A stretch of DNA of 64,000 bases from Gynuella sunshinyii YC6258. GTDB lineage: Bacteria; Pseudomonadota; Gammaproteobacteria; Pseudomonadales; Natronospirillaceae. Where the stretch lies: NCBI RefSeq assembly GCF_000940805.1, contig NZ_CP007142.1, positions 5,122,593 to 5,186,592 of the forward strand. The letters are read 5' to 3'. Positions 27,470-34,781 of the stretch are shown one piece after another. The translations under genes were made by a program, and so were the position numbers. Under the pieces are notes generated by a model. The model ran no database searches, had not been told where the DNA came from, and worked only from the letters and a program-made list of their open reading frames with translations. Within the stretch, counting starts at the first letter, position 1; every line of letters starts with the position of its first letter.

Positions 27470-27504
27470 TGAACTACTCCTGTTTATAGGTTTGTGATAT
27501 TTGT

Positions 27505-27645
27505 GGGCCTCTGCAAAATGGCCTGTTTTCACGCAGGACCTTGTCAGCACCATTCTCAATTCCTCATTTACGGCCGTAAACTGTGGTCTTGCGAGCGGTG
27601 CTTGCTGGCCTGCTTCAAAACTATTGCTGTCTTTCAGAGGTTCCC
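27505..27645. mobile_element. MITE-like repeat, copy A (inside the nucleoside transporter operon)
   Basis: A ~141-bp non-coding element with ends GGGCCTCTGCAAAA and CTTTCAGAGGTTCCC, imperfect inverted repeats. Its sequence is closely similar, in inverted orientation, to the element at 57344-57487 along its whole length (shared blocks include CGCAGGAC, CCTCATTTAC, GTAAACTG and CCTGC.TCAAAACTATT). It lies between the second permease and the binding-protein genes and accounts for most of that 274-bp gap. Confidence 0.75.
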
Positions 27646-27743
27646 TTAACGGTGAGCGCCCCAAAACTGGTCATTGGAGCACCTGCTGAATCGCCTCTTC
27701 CGAGCATGTTTAATCGGACAAAAACGAATCCAACAAAAAAAAA

Positions 27744-28676
27744 TCAACCCGAATCTCCTGCCCTGAATGGCTTGCCCAGAGAAGCCGGGGTAAACAACTT
27801 CTGTTTGATTGGATCACGTGACAATAGTACCAGTACCAGAATCGTCACCAGATACGGCAACATCGCCAACAAACTGGGGGACACGGCGAAACCCAATCCC
27901 TGAAAAACCAAATGCAGAATACTTGCCAGACCAAACAACCAGGCGCCAATTAATGCACGCTCCGGTCTCCAGGTAGCAAAAACCACCAGTGCCAGCGCAA
28001 TCCAGCCCCTGCCGGCGGACATGTTTTCAGCCCACAAAGGGGTATAAGCCAGGGACAGATAGGCACCGGCCAGACCTGCCATGGCACCGCCAAAAGCAAT
28101 GGCCATAAAACGAATCCGAATTACCGGCAAGCCGATTGAACGTGCTGCGTGAGGGTTTTCACCAACGGCTTTGAGTTTTAATCCGGCACGGGATTTATAG
28201 ACGAACCAGCAAATTGCAAAAAACAACGCAAAGGTAAAATACACTAGCACGTCATGAGCAAACAGCGGCTTGCCAATCAACGGAATCGAGCTCAGCAGCG
28301 GAATACTCACTGGTTCAAAGCCGGTAATGGTTTTGCCCACATAGGGATAACCGATAAAAGCGCTTAGCCCGGTACCGAAAATAGTTAGCGCCAGTCCGGT
28401 CGCCACCTGATTGGCATTGAGTACCTGCACCACAAAACCAAACAGCAGAGACATTAATACGCCACCCAGTATAGCCATACAAACACCCACAAACAGACTG
28501 CCTGTTGTCGACGCAGCAATAAATCCGAGTACCGCCCCCATCAGCATCATGCCTTCCTGACCAAGATTCAGAACGCCGGATTTTTCGCAGATTAGTTCCC
28601 CCAGGGCAACCAACAGCAACGGAGTGCCGATACGTATCATGGCAAATAAAATATTGGTGATTAAATCAAGATCCAC
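27744..28676 (-). CDS. Nucleoside ABC transporter permease (NupQ/YufQ-like)
   Basis: A 310-residue inner-membrane permease of the branched-chain amino acid / BMP transporter family. Landmarks are GTPLLLVALGELICEKSGVL, NLGQEGMMLMGAVLGF, and a run of about nine hydrophobic helices. Its start overlaps the preceding permease by 11 bp, so translation is probably coupled. It forms the translocation pore with the partner permease. Confidence 0.92.
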   Translation of the reverse strand: MDLDLITNILFAMIRIGTPLLLVALGELICEKSGVLNLGQEGMMLMGAVLGFIAASTTGSLFVGVCMAILGGVLMSLLFGFVVQVLNANQVATGLALTIFGTGLSAFIGYPYVGKTITGFEPVSIPLLSSIPLIGKPLFAHDVLVYFTFALFFAICWFVYKSRAGLKLKAVGENPHAARSIGLPVIRIRFMAIAFGGAMAGLAGAYLSLAYTPLWAENMSAGRGWIALALVVFATWRPERALIGAWLFGLASILHLVFQGLGFAVSPSLLAMLPYLVTILVLVLLSRDPIKQKLFTPASLGKPFRAGDSG

Positions 28677-29751
28677 GAACAGTCGCTCCTTTGGCCGAAT
28701 CCCACACCAGGCGATGGCTTACCAACAGATCTGACGCAAGAATGAAAAACAGCAACAGCCCCTGAAACAGACTGGTCACCGCGATAGGCAGATTGAGATT
28801 CATTTGTGCCAGTTCTCCACCCAGATAAATCAATCCCATCATGATGCTGGAGAGAATAATTCCCACCGGATTCAGACGCCCCAGAAATGCGACGATAATG
28901 GCAGCATAGCCATATCCGGGAGAGATCGTTGGAATTAGCTGGCCGATAGGTCCGGTTACTTCAATCACGCCAGCAAGTCCAGCCAAGCCACCACTGGCCA
29001 ACAAACATACCCAGGTCAACGACCTGGCACTGAAACCTGCAAACCGGGCGGCATGTTCATCGGCACCACGTACCCGAATACGGAAACCCAGATGCAGACG
29101 TGACAGTACCACCCAAATTAAAAGGCAGCATAACAGCGCAATCACAATGCCCAGATGCACACGGGTATTGGGCCATATCACCGGCATGGCAGTCATGGAT
29201 GACAGCATGGCCGACTCGGGAAAGTTAAATCCGGCCGGATCACGCAGCGGTCCGTGAACGGCATACTGCAACAGATTGAGCGCCACGTAGTTCAGCATAA
29301 TCGTGGTCAGAATTTCATTGGTGTTGAAATGTACTTTTAACAGTGCAGCAATACCGGCCCAACATGCGCCCGCCAACATGCCGGACAACATAACCGGAAC
29401 GATGGCCCAGTATGAGCTGGTCTCCAGAAACTGCAGCCCGACCCAGCCACCAATCAGGCCGCCGAATACAAATTGCCCCTCAGCGCCGATATTCCAGATG
29501 TTGGCTTTGTAACAAATCACCAGGCCGGCGGCACACATCAACAGCGGTGCCACTTTGACAGCCAGTTCGGTCACGCCATAGATGTCCTGAACCGGGGCGA
29601 CGAAAAAGTTATAAAACACGGCTTGCGGTGATTTGCCCAGCAACGCAAAAAATATAGCGGATACGATCAACGTACCGGCTATCGCCAGTACCGGTGACAA
29701 CCAGCGCATCAGTTCAGAAGGTTCAGGGCGTCTTTCAATTTTCAAACTCAT
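28666..29751 (-). CDS. Nucleoside ABC transporter permease (NupP/YufP-like)
   Basis: A 361-residue inner-membrane permease. After an N-terminal helix it has LMCAAGLVICYKANIWNIGA and EGQFVFGGLIGGWVGL, the family core, and GYGYAAIIVAFLGRLNPVGI toward the C-terminus. The start overlaps the ATPase stop by 4 bp. Second permease of the same importer. Confidence 0.92.
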   Translation of the reverse strand: MSLKIERRPEPSELMRWLSPVLAIAGTLIVSAIFFALLGKSPQAVFYNFFVAPVQDIYGVTELAVKVAPLLMCAAGLVICYKANIWNIGAEGQFVFGGLIGGWVGLQFLETSSYWAIVPVMLSGMLAGACWAGIAALLKVHFNTNEILTTIMLNYVALNLLQYAVHGPLRDPAGFNFPESAMLSSMTAMPVIWPNTRVHLGIVIALLCCLLIWVVLSRLHLGFRIRVRGADEHAARFAGFSARSLTWVCLLASGGLAGLAGVIEVTGPIGQLIPTISPGYGYAAIIVAFLGRLNPVGIILSSIMMGLIYLGGELAQMNLNLPIAVTSLFQGLLLFFILASDLLVSHRLVWDSAKGATVRGS

Positions 29752-31268
29752 GCTGCCTGCTCCTGATCAAATACACCGGCCATCCAGCGGCCCACCTCAT
29801 CAATGGTTACCTCAGTGGTCGGTTTAACCGGTGCCAGCCGGCCATGGAACAATGCCGACATCCGATCACTGATCTGAAACAGCTCATCCAGATCTTCAGA
29901 AATAATCACCACAGCTGCCCCATTATTTCGCAACTCAATCAACGCTTCATGGATGGTTTTCGCGGAACCGAAATCAACACCCCAGGTCGGATGTGCAGCG
30001 ATCAGTACCTTGGGTTGCTGAAGAATTTCCCGACCAATAATAAATTTTTGCAGATTACCACCGGACAAACTCGATGCCGGAGAACGTGAGTGATGGCACT
30101 TTACACCGAACGTGGAAATCACCTGATTGGCAAACTGACGAATCTGTTTCAGTTTCAGCCAGCCGGCCGGACCGGTCATCGGTGATGTCAGCAGACCATT
30201 TTCCTCCAATGAGAATTCAGGAATGGCACCACGGCCATTGCGCTCAGGTGGAACATAGGCCATGCCGAAGGAGCGTCGCTGTGCCGGGTTCAATCTGCCT
30301 ATGGCCCGGCCGTTAATGGTTAACTGTTGCGGCTGCTGACACAGCATTTCTCCGGACAAAATACTGAACAACTCTTCCTGGCCGTTACCGGCCACACCGG
30401 CGATACCCAGGATTTCCCCGGCCCGGATTTCCATATTCAGATTCTTGAGGCTGACACCAAACGGATCATCGGATACATGGGATAATCCCTGCAACGCCAG
30501 TAGCGTTTCTGAACCCAGACGTTTTTCATATTCACGTTCCAGCTGGGTCTGTGCCCCCACCATCAGACTGGCCAGTTCATTAACGGTAGCCGTCGCCACA
30601 TCAGCTTCTCCGACATTTTGTCCCTGGCGCAATACCGAAGCCTTATGACATAGCGCTTTGACTTCGTTGAGTTTGTGACTGATAAACAGAATTGAGCAGC
30701 CTTCGGCGGCAAGCGCTCTGAGCACGTCAAACAGAGAATCGGCCTCCTGGGGCGTCAGTACTGAAGTCGGCTCATCAAGAATCAACAGTTTAACGTCCTG
30801 AATCAGACAGCGAATAATCTCCAACCGCTGACGTTCACCTACCGATAAAGTATGAACCAGCCGATCAGGCTCCAAAGGCATACCATAGCGTTGGCTGACA
30901 GTAAGTATTTTTTCGCTGAGTTCGCCAATCGTCAGGCTGGACTCTGAATAGGCCAGGGCTATATTTTCGGCAACGGAAAGTGTTTCAAACAGGGAAAAAT
31001 GTTGAAATACCATACCAATGCCCAATTTCCGGGCATCCGTAGGCGCATGAATATCCACCTCTTTTCCTTCCCAGATGATTGAACCTTCATCGGCATGGGT
31101 GACTCCATAGATGATTTTCATCAGCGTGCTTTTGCCAGCACCGTTCTCTCCAAGCAAAGCATGGATTTCACCGGGCTGAACGGATAAAGAAACACTTTGA
31201 TTGGCGATACATCCGGGATATCTCTTGGTGATATTCCAAAGACTAAGTCTGGGATGGTGACCTTGCAC
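29748..31268 (-). CDS. Nucleoside ABC transporter ATP-binding protein (tandem ABC, NupO/YufO-like)
   Basis: 506 residues with two ABC domains. The first has an intact Walker A (GENGAGKST), signature LSVGERQR and Walker B LLILDEPTS. The second has the degenerate P-loop GVAGNGQEEL and signature LSGGNLQK, as is normal for RbsA/YufO-type ATPases. The start is GTG at 31268, with GAGA eight to eleven bases upstream and no better start. First gene of the operon; a palindromic operator lies about 60 bp upstream. Confidence 0.93.
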   Translation of the reverse strand: MQGHHPRLSLWNITKRYPGCIANQSVSLSVQPGEIHALLGENGAGKSTLMKIIYGVTHADEGSIIWEGKEVDIHAPTDARKLGIGMVFQHFSLFETLSVAENIALAYSESSLTIGELSEKILTVSQRYGMPLEPDRLVHTLSVGERQRLEIIRCLIQDVKLLILDEPTSVLTPQEADSLFDVLRALAAEGCSILFISHKLNEVKALCHKASVLRQGQNVGEADVATATVNELASLMVGAQTQLEREYEKRLGSETLLALQGLSHVSDDPFGVSLKNLNMEIRAGEILGIAGVAGNGQEELFSILSGEMLCQQPQQLTINGRAIGRLNPAQRRSFGMAYVPPERNGRGAIPEFSLEENGLLTSPMTGPAGWLKLKQIRQFANQVISTFGVKCHHSRSPASSLSGGNLQKFIIGREILQQPKVLIAAHPTWGVDFGSAKTIHEALIELRNNGAAVVIISEDLDELFQISDRMSALFHGRLAPVKPTTEVTIDEVGRWMAGVFDQEQAA

Positions 31269-31328
31269 TATATGATTCTCATTAATTCAGTTGAGCGAAT
31301 AGCGTTGAAATGGCTTCTTAGCAATTCT

Positions 31329-31344
31329 CTGACCATATGGTCAG
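31329..31344 (-). promoter_or_regulatory. RutR-like palindromic operator of the nucleoside transporter operon
   Basis: CTGACCATATGGTCAG is a perfect 16-bp palindrome. It matches the E. coli RutR consensus TTGACCANNTGGTCAA at 14 of 16 positions including the full core. RutR is a TetR-family regulator responding to uracil and thymine. It lies 61 bp upstream of the GTG start; candidate -10 TACAAT and -35 TTGTGC elements lie further upstream on the minus strand. Binding by RutR is inference; other TetR/GntR regulators use similar cores. Confidence 0.6.
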
Positions 31345-31432
31345 TAGGCTATAAACAGGAGGGGTATTGTATACACTCAAGAGGGTCTAGCACAAAAAGC
31401 GGGCGATAAAATTTATTCGCGCACCGAATTGG

Positions 31433-31460
31433 AAATCATGATGCGAAAACATCATGATTT
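31433..31460 (-). terminator. Terminator-like hairpin after the DUF1304 gene
   Basis: AAATCATGATG (31433-31443) pairs perfectly over 11 bp with CATCATGATTT (31450-31460) around a 6-nt loop. It lies about 20 bp past the DUF1304 stop and between that gene and the nucleoside operon. The T-run is short on either strand. Confidence 0.55.
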
Positions 31461-31480
31461 TCTGACCAATCAGTCAATTT

Positions 31481-31843
31481 TTATGGTCGGAACCAAATCA
31501 GTAGCAAAGTAACTAATGCTGGCAGTGCCTGTACCCAAATAATACGGATATTAGCTGTTAACCCACCAAACACACCAGCAACGGCAACACAGCCAAGAAA
31601 GAAAACACTCAGGGACGTGGCCATTGGTGATCCTGCCACTAAACTCCAAAACAGGCCCGCAGCCAGAAAACCGTTATACAGCCCCTGATTGGCAGCAAGT
31701 GCTTTGGTGTCATTGGCAAACTGTTCCTGTAAACCAAACATTTTCCGGCCAAAGGGTTTATTCCATAGAAACATTTCCACCAACAGAAACAACACATGCT
31801 GGAGGGCAATCAGAGCAACCAATACTGAAATGGCAATAGTCAT
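31481..31843 (-). CDS. DUF1304 family small membrane protein
   Basis: 120 residues from the ATG at 31843 with AAGGA six bases upstream (two TTG codons precede it in frame). It has four hydrophobic helices. The opening ISVLVALIALQHVLFLLVEM and the segment ANQGLYNGFLAAGLFWSL are typical of DUF1304. Function unknown. It is separated from nifS by 155 bp and a hairpin. Confidence 0.85.
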   Translation of the reverse strand: MTIAISVLVALIALQHVLFLLVEMFLWNKPFGRKMFGLQEQFANDTKALAANQGLYNGFLAAGLFWSLVAGSPMATSLSVFFLGCVAVAGVFGGLTANIRIIWVQALPALVTLLLIWFRP

Positions 31844-31940
31844 CAACAATCCTTACCTGGCAGATATAAAGCCGGCATGTTAATCCGAGCCAACAGTAAA
31901 CCGCCAGTATTTAATCGTTTTTGTTCATTGAAGTAGAAAG

Positions 31941-31960
31941 GGTCTGCAATACTGCAGACC
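31941..31960 (-). terminator. Hairpin terminator after nifS
   Basis: GGTCTGCA (31941-31948) and TGCAGACC (31953-31960) form a perfect 8-bp stem with a 4-nt loop. On the minus strand it is followed by the T-rich CTTTCT, 38 bp after the nifS stop. Confidence 0.6.
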
Positions 31961-31998
31961 AAAAGACACGTAAAGGTGTGGGAAATCTCGGAATCGTC

Positions 31999-33207
31999 TC
32001 AGCCGTAGGCGGGTGCAAACTCCTGTCCTTGTTCTGCAATCGGCCCATTGGCTCCCCAATAGGGTGATAACTTCCGCAGTTTGGCAACAATAGGAGGAAC
32101 CGCTTCAATCACCCGCTCAACTTCTGCCATCGTGTTATAGCGGGACAGGGAAAACCGCACGGTTCCATGAGCGGCGGTATAAGGTATTCCCATAGCCCGC
32201 ATCACATGACTGGGTTCCAGAGAACCGGAAGTACAGGCTGAGCCACTCGATGCAGCAATTCCCATCTTATTGAGTAACAACAGGATGGCTTCGCCTTCGA
32301 TATATTCAAAGGCAATGCTGACCGTATTGGGCAATCGATTGTCAGGGTCACCCGTCACAAAGCTGTAAGGGATAGCTGACAGCAACCCCTGTTCCAGGCG
32401 ATCACGCATAGCCCGGACCTCAGTGTTCTCGGTTTCCATATGAATCATGGCAAGCTCAGCGGCCTTACCAAGGCCAATAATACTGGCGGTATTTTCGGTA
32501 CCGGCACGACGCCCTCGTTCCTGATGACCACCACGCAGATAAGGGCGAAAACGCGTCCCACGCTTCAAATACAGCACACCGATACCCTTGGGGGCATGCA
32601 GCTTATGGCCGGAAATGGATAACATGTGGATGTCACTTTCAGCGACATTAATAGCAATTTTCCCAGCCGCCTGAACGGCATCGGTATGAAACATGACGCC
32701 CGCATCAGCCGCCATTTCGGCCATTTTCTCCACTGGAAACAAAGTGCCACTTTCATTGTTCGCCCACATCACACTGACGATAGCAACACGATCGGACAAA
32801 CGTGCTCGATATTCATCCAGATCCAACCGTCCTTTGTTATCCACTGCCAGACGATGTATGGTATATCCTTCGCTTTCGAGGTGGTCCACCAGACTCAGAA
32901 TTGCCGGATGCTCGACCACCGTAGTAATAACTTCTTTACGTTCCGGCTGTGCTGCCAGAGCAGACATAATGGCTGTGGTATCAGATTCTGTACCACAGGA
33001 GGTAAAGATAATTTCTGATTCATGTTCTGCGCCGATCAGCTGCTGAATCTGTTTTCTTGCCTGCTTAATCGCGAAGCCGACTTTATTGCCAAAACTGTGC
33101 AGCGACGAAGGATTGCCAAACTGCTCAGAAAAATACGGTAGCATGGCCTCAACCACTAACGGGTCAACCCGGGTGGTGGCATTGTTATCAAGATAAATAT
33201 CAGCCAT
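31999..33207 (-). CDS. nifS: Cysteine desulfurase NifS (nitrogen-fixation type)
   Basis: A 402-residue PLP enzyme that releases sulfur from cysteine for Fe-S cluster assembly on NifU. The opening MADIYLDNNATTRVDPLVVE and the endings LRKLSPYWG and FAPAYG follow Azotobacter NifS as I remember it, not IscS or SufS. The PLP lysine is in SISGHKLHAPKG and the catalytic cysteine in SGSACTSGSLEPSHVMRAMG. It begins 2 bp after the nifU stop, so the two are translated together. No nifV or other nif genes follow; the next gene is DUF1304. Confidence 0.95.
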   Translation of the reverse strand: MADIYLDNNATTRVDPLVVEAMLPYFSEQFGNPSSLHSFGNKVGFAIKQARKQIQQLIGAEHESEIIFTSCGTESDTTAIMSALAAQPERKEVITTVVEHPAILSLVDHLESEGYTIHRLAVDNKGRLDLDEYRARLSDRVAIVSVMWANNESGTLFPVEKMAEMAADAGVMFHTDAVQAAGKIAINVAESDIHMLSISGHKLHAPKGIGVLYLKRGTRFRPYLRGGHQERGRRAGTENTASIIGLGKAAELAMIHMETENTEVRAMRDRLEQGLLSAIPYSFVTGDPDNRLPNTVSIAFEYIEGEAILLLLNKMGIAASSGSACTSGSLEPSHVMRAMGIPYTAAHGTVRFSLSRYNTMAEVERVIEAVPPIVAKLRKLSPYWGANGPIAEQGQEFAPAYG

Positions 33208-33209
33208 GA

Positions 33210-34121
33210 CTACACCCCCGCCAGCGCAACAGGCATTTCAGAATCCGGAATCACTTTCACAAACTCTCCCAGCGCTTCCATCAGCTTTTGTTGTATCCCG
33301 CTCAAGGTCAGCGCCGCCATCTGACAACCACTACAAGCGCCGGTGAGATGGACGTAGATGTTTTTGTCCATCACTTCCACCAACTCCACATCCCCACCGT
33401 CACGGCGAAGATTGGGCCGAACGTCATCCAGTACCGCTTCGATTTTGCGGATGCGCTGTAAACTGGTCATGGCACCGGTAGCGGCAGCTGCAACAGCAGG
33501 TTTATGACGCTTTGGCAATGCTCCAACACCTGCCGGTACAAAGGTTTCACCGCGCTCTGCCAGTACTTTGGCCAGCACTCCCTCAATGCCTTCGTGGCAG
33601 GCTGCACAACCGCCACCGGCTTTGGTGTAGTTGGTCACTTCTTCGACCGTGGAAAGATGGTTAGCGCGAATGGTTTCCTCAATCATCACTTCGTCAATGG
33701 CAAAGCACTTACAAATCAATGCGCCTTCTTCGTGATCGTCGCTCCACTCTTCGCCGCGATAATTGGCCACGGCGGCCTGCAGAGCTTCGCGTCCCATGAC
33801 CGAACAATGCATTTTTTCCGGCGGTAAACCATCGAGATAGTCGGCGATGTCCTGATTGGTCACCTTGAGTGCCTCATCGATCGTCATGCCCTTGATGATC
33901 TCCGTCAGCGCAGAAGAGGAAGCAATGGCCGACCCACAACCAAATGTCTGGAATCCGGCTGCCTCAATCACTTCGTTTTCGGGATTGATTTTCAGGGTCA
34001 GCCGCAAAGCATCACCGCAGCTTAATGACCCCACATCCCCAATTCCATTGGCACCCTCAACGGCGCCGGCATTTCTCGGATCAAAAAAATGCTCTTTAAC
34101 TTTTTCAGAATAATCCCACAT
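33210..34121 (-). CDS. nifU: Three-domain Fe-S scaffold NifU
   Basis: 303 residues in the full NifU layout. The IscU-like scaffold carries Cys35, Cys62 and Cys106. The central [2Fe-2S] BFD-like domain carries Cys137, Cys139, Cys172 and Cys175 (ICKCF ... [10 protein letters not shown]). The C-terminal Nfu domain has the CSGC cluster site. As far as I recall these first seven positions equal those of Azotobacter vinelandii NifU. It receives sulfur from NifS and hands clusters to apo-proteins such as nitrogenase components. Middle gene of iscA-nifU-nifS. Confidence 0.96.
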   Translation of the reverse strand: MWDYSEKVKEHFFDPRNAGAVEGANGIGDVGSLSCGDALRLTLKINPENEVIEAAGFQTFGCGSAIASSSALTEIIKGMTIDEALKVTNQDIADYLDGLPPEKMHCSVMGREALQAAVANYRGEEWSDDHEEGALICKCFAIDEVMIEETIRANHLSTVEEVTNYTKAGGGCAACHEGIEGVLAKVLAERGETFVPAGVGALPKRHKPAVAAAATGAMTSLQRIRKIEAVLDDVRPNLRRDGGDVELVEVMDKNIYVHLTGACSGCQMAALTLSGIQQKLMEALGEFVKVIPDSEMPVALAGV

Positions 34122-34231
34122 GCTTGCCTCTCCTCAATCTCTTTCTGGCCCAGCGACTTCAGACGATGGGTTGGATTCGGTACGGCCCTGCCATGGTTTG
34201 GCAGCCAATGGACAGGGCCAGATAAATACCG

Positions 34232-34555
34232 TTAACAGGAAAACGATTTACCGCATCCACAACTGTTACTGGCGTTAGGGTTTTCAAACTTAAAGCCACT
34301 GGCTTCCATGGATTCGACATAATCGATGATCACGCCCTCGATCAATGGCAGGCTGTTTGCGTCCACCAGCATTTTCAATCCGGATACTTCAAAAATCTCA
34401 TCTTCATTGGTTGCCTGCTCTTCCAGCTTCATACCGTACTGAAAGCCGGAACATCCTCCGCCTTCAACACGAATGCGTAACCCCAGGACAGGTTTGGTCG
34501 AGGATGCAATGAAACGGCTGACCGCCGCGATTGCGTTATCTGTCATATTGATCAT
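34232..34555 (-). CDS. IscA-nif type A-type Fe-S carrier
   Basis: 107 residues, HesB/IscA family. It has the conserved first cysteine in EGGGCSGFQYG and the C-terminal pair in SCGCGKSFSC, the latter also the ending of the IscA-like protein in the Azotobacter nif cluster as I recall. A-type carriers deliver [4Fe-4S] clusters. It precedes nifU by 110 bp on the same strand and lies directly behind the sigma-54 promoter at 34603-34618, making it the first gene of the nif-type operon. Confidence 0.92.
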   Translation of the reverse strand: MINMTDNAIAAVSRFIASSTKPVLGLRIRVEGGGCSGFQYGMKLEEQATNEDEIFEVSGLKMLVDANSLPLIEGVIIDYVESMEASGFKFENPNASNSCGCGKSFSC

Positions 34556-34602
34556 GTCGCTTTCCCCTGGAAAAAGTCTGCGTTCTCGTCACAGATGAAA
34601 AC

Positions 34603-34618
34603 TGCAACGCCTGTGCCA
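34603..34618 (-). promoter_or_regulatory. Sigma-54 (RpoN) promoter of iscA-nifU-nifS
   Basis: On the minus strand TGGCACAGGCGTTGCA matches the sigma-54 consensus TGGCACRNNNNTTGCW at every defined position, with the -24 GG and -12 GC correctly spaced. It lies 48 bp before the iscA ATG and points toward it. An IHF match and a NifA-type activator site lie upstream at the expected distances. Confidence 0.85.
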
Positions 34619-34634
34619 TGGGGAATTTAATCGC

Positions 34635-34647
34635 TAAGCGATTGATT
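34635..34647 (-). promoter_or_regulatory. IHF-binding consensus between activator site and sigma-54 promoter
   Basis: AATCAATCGCTTA on the minus strand fits WATCAANNNNTTR exactly. Its place between the NifA-type site and the -24/-12 promoter is where IHF bends DNA in classical nif promoters. Confidence 0.55.
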
Positions 34648-34687
34648 TTGATTGTTTTTCGGACTTAAACAGAGGAAGGAGTGTTGT

Positions 34688-34701
34688 TTGATTTAGATCA
34701 A
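34688..34701 (-). promoter_or_regulatory. FNR/ANR box
   Basis: TTGATTTAGATCAA matches the FNR/ANR consensus TTGATNNNNATCAA at all ten defined positions. Centred about 100 bp upstream of the expected sigma-54 start site, it suggests an added oxygen-responsive input to the nif-type operon. A class II FNR-dependent -10 at the ideal distance is not clear. Confidence 0.55.
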
Positions 34702-34713
34702 CTAAATCGGCTT

Positions 34714-34729
34714 TGTCACATTTACGACA
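34714..34729. promoter_or_regulatory. NifA-type upstream activator sequence (UAS)
   Basis: TGTCACATTTACGACA is TGT-N10-ACA and also fits the stricter TGT-N4-T-N5-ACA form of NifA sites. Its centre is about 110 bp upstream of the sigma-54 promoter, inside the usual 80-150 bp window. The motif alone is short; its value comes from the ordered UAS-IHF-RpoN arrangement. Confidence 0.7.
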
Positions 34730-34748
34730 GACTGCAGAAGAGATGAAA

Positions 34749-34772
34749 CCATGACACATCCCTGTGTCATGG
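34749..34772 (-). terminator. Terminator of nhaD
   Basis: CCATGACACA (34749-34758) and TGTGTCATGG (34763-34772) form a perfect 10-bp stem with loop TCCC. On the minus strand it is followed by TTTCATCT, 9 bp after the nhaD stop. It insulates the nif-type control region from nhaD read-through. Confidence 0.65.
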
Positions 34773-34781
34773 CTATTACGG

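Noticed and set aside
26468-27472. 334-codon plus-strand open frame
   Set aside because: It is the exact antisense of the BMP-family binding-protein gene, has no ribosome site, and translates to a sequence without family resemblance.
27470-27664. N-terminal extension of the BMP-family binding protein
   Set aside because: The 65 extra residues are translated from the MITE-like element; the internal ATG at 27469 has CAGGAG and a proper signal peptide.
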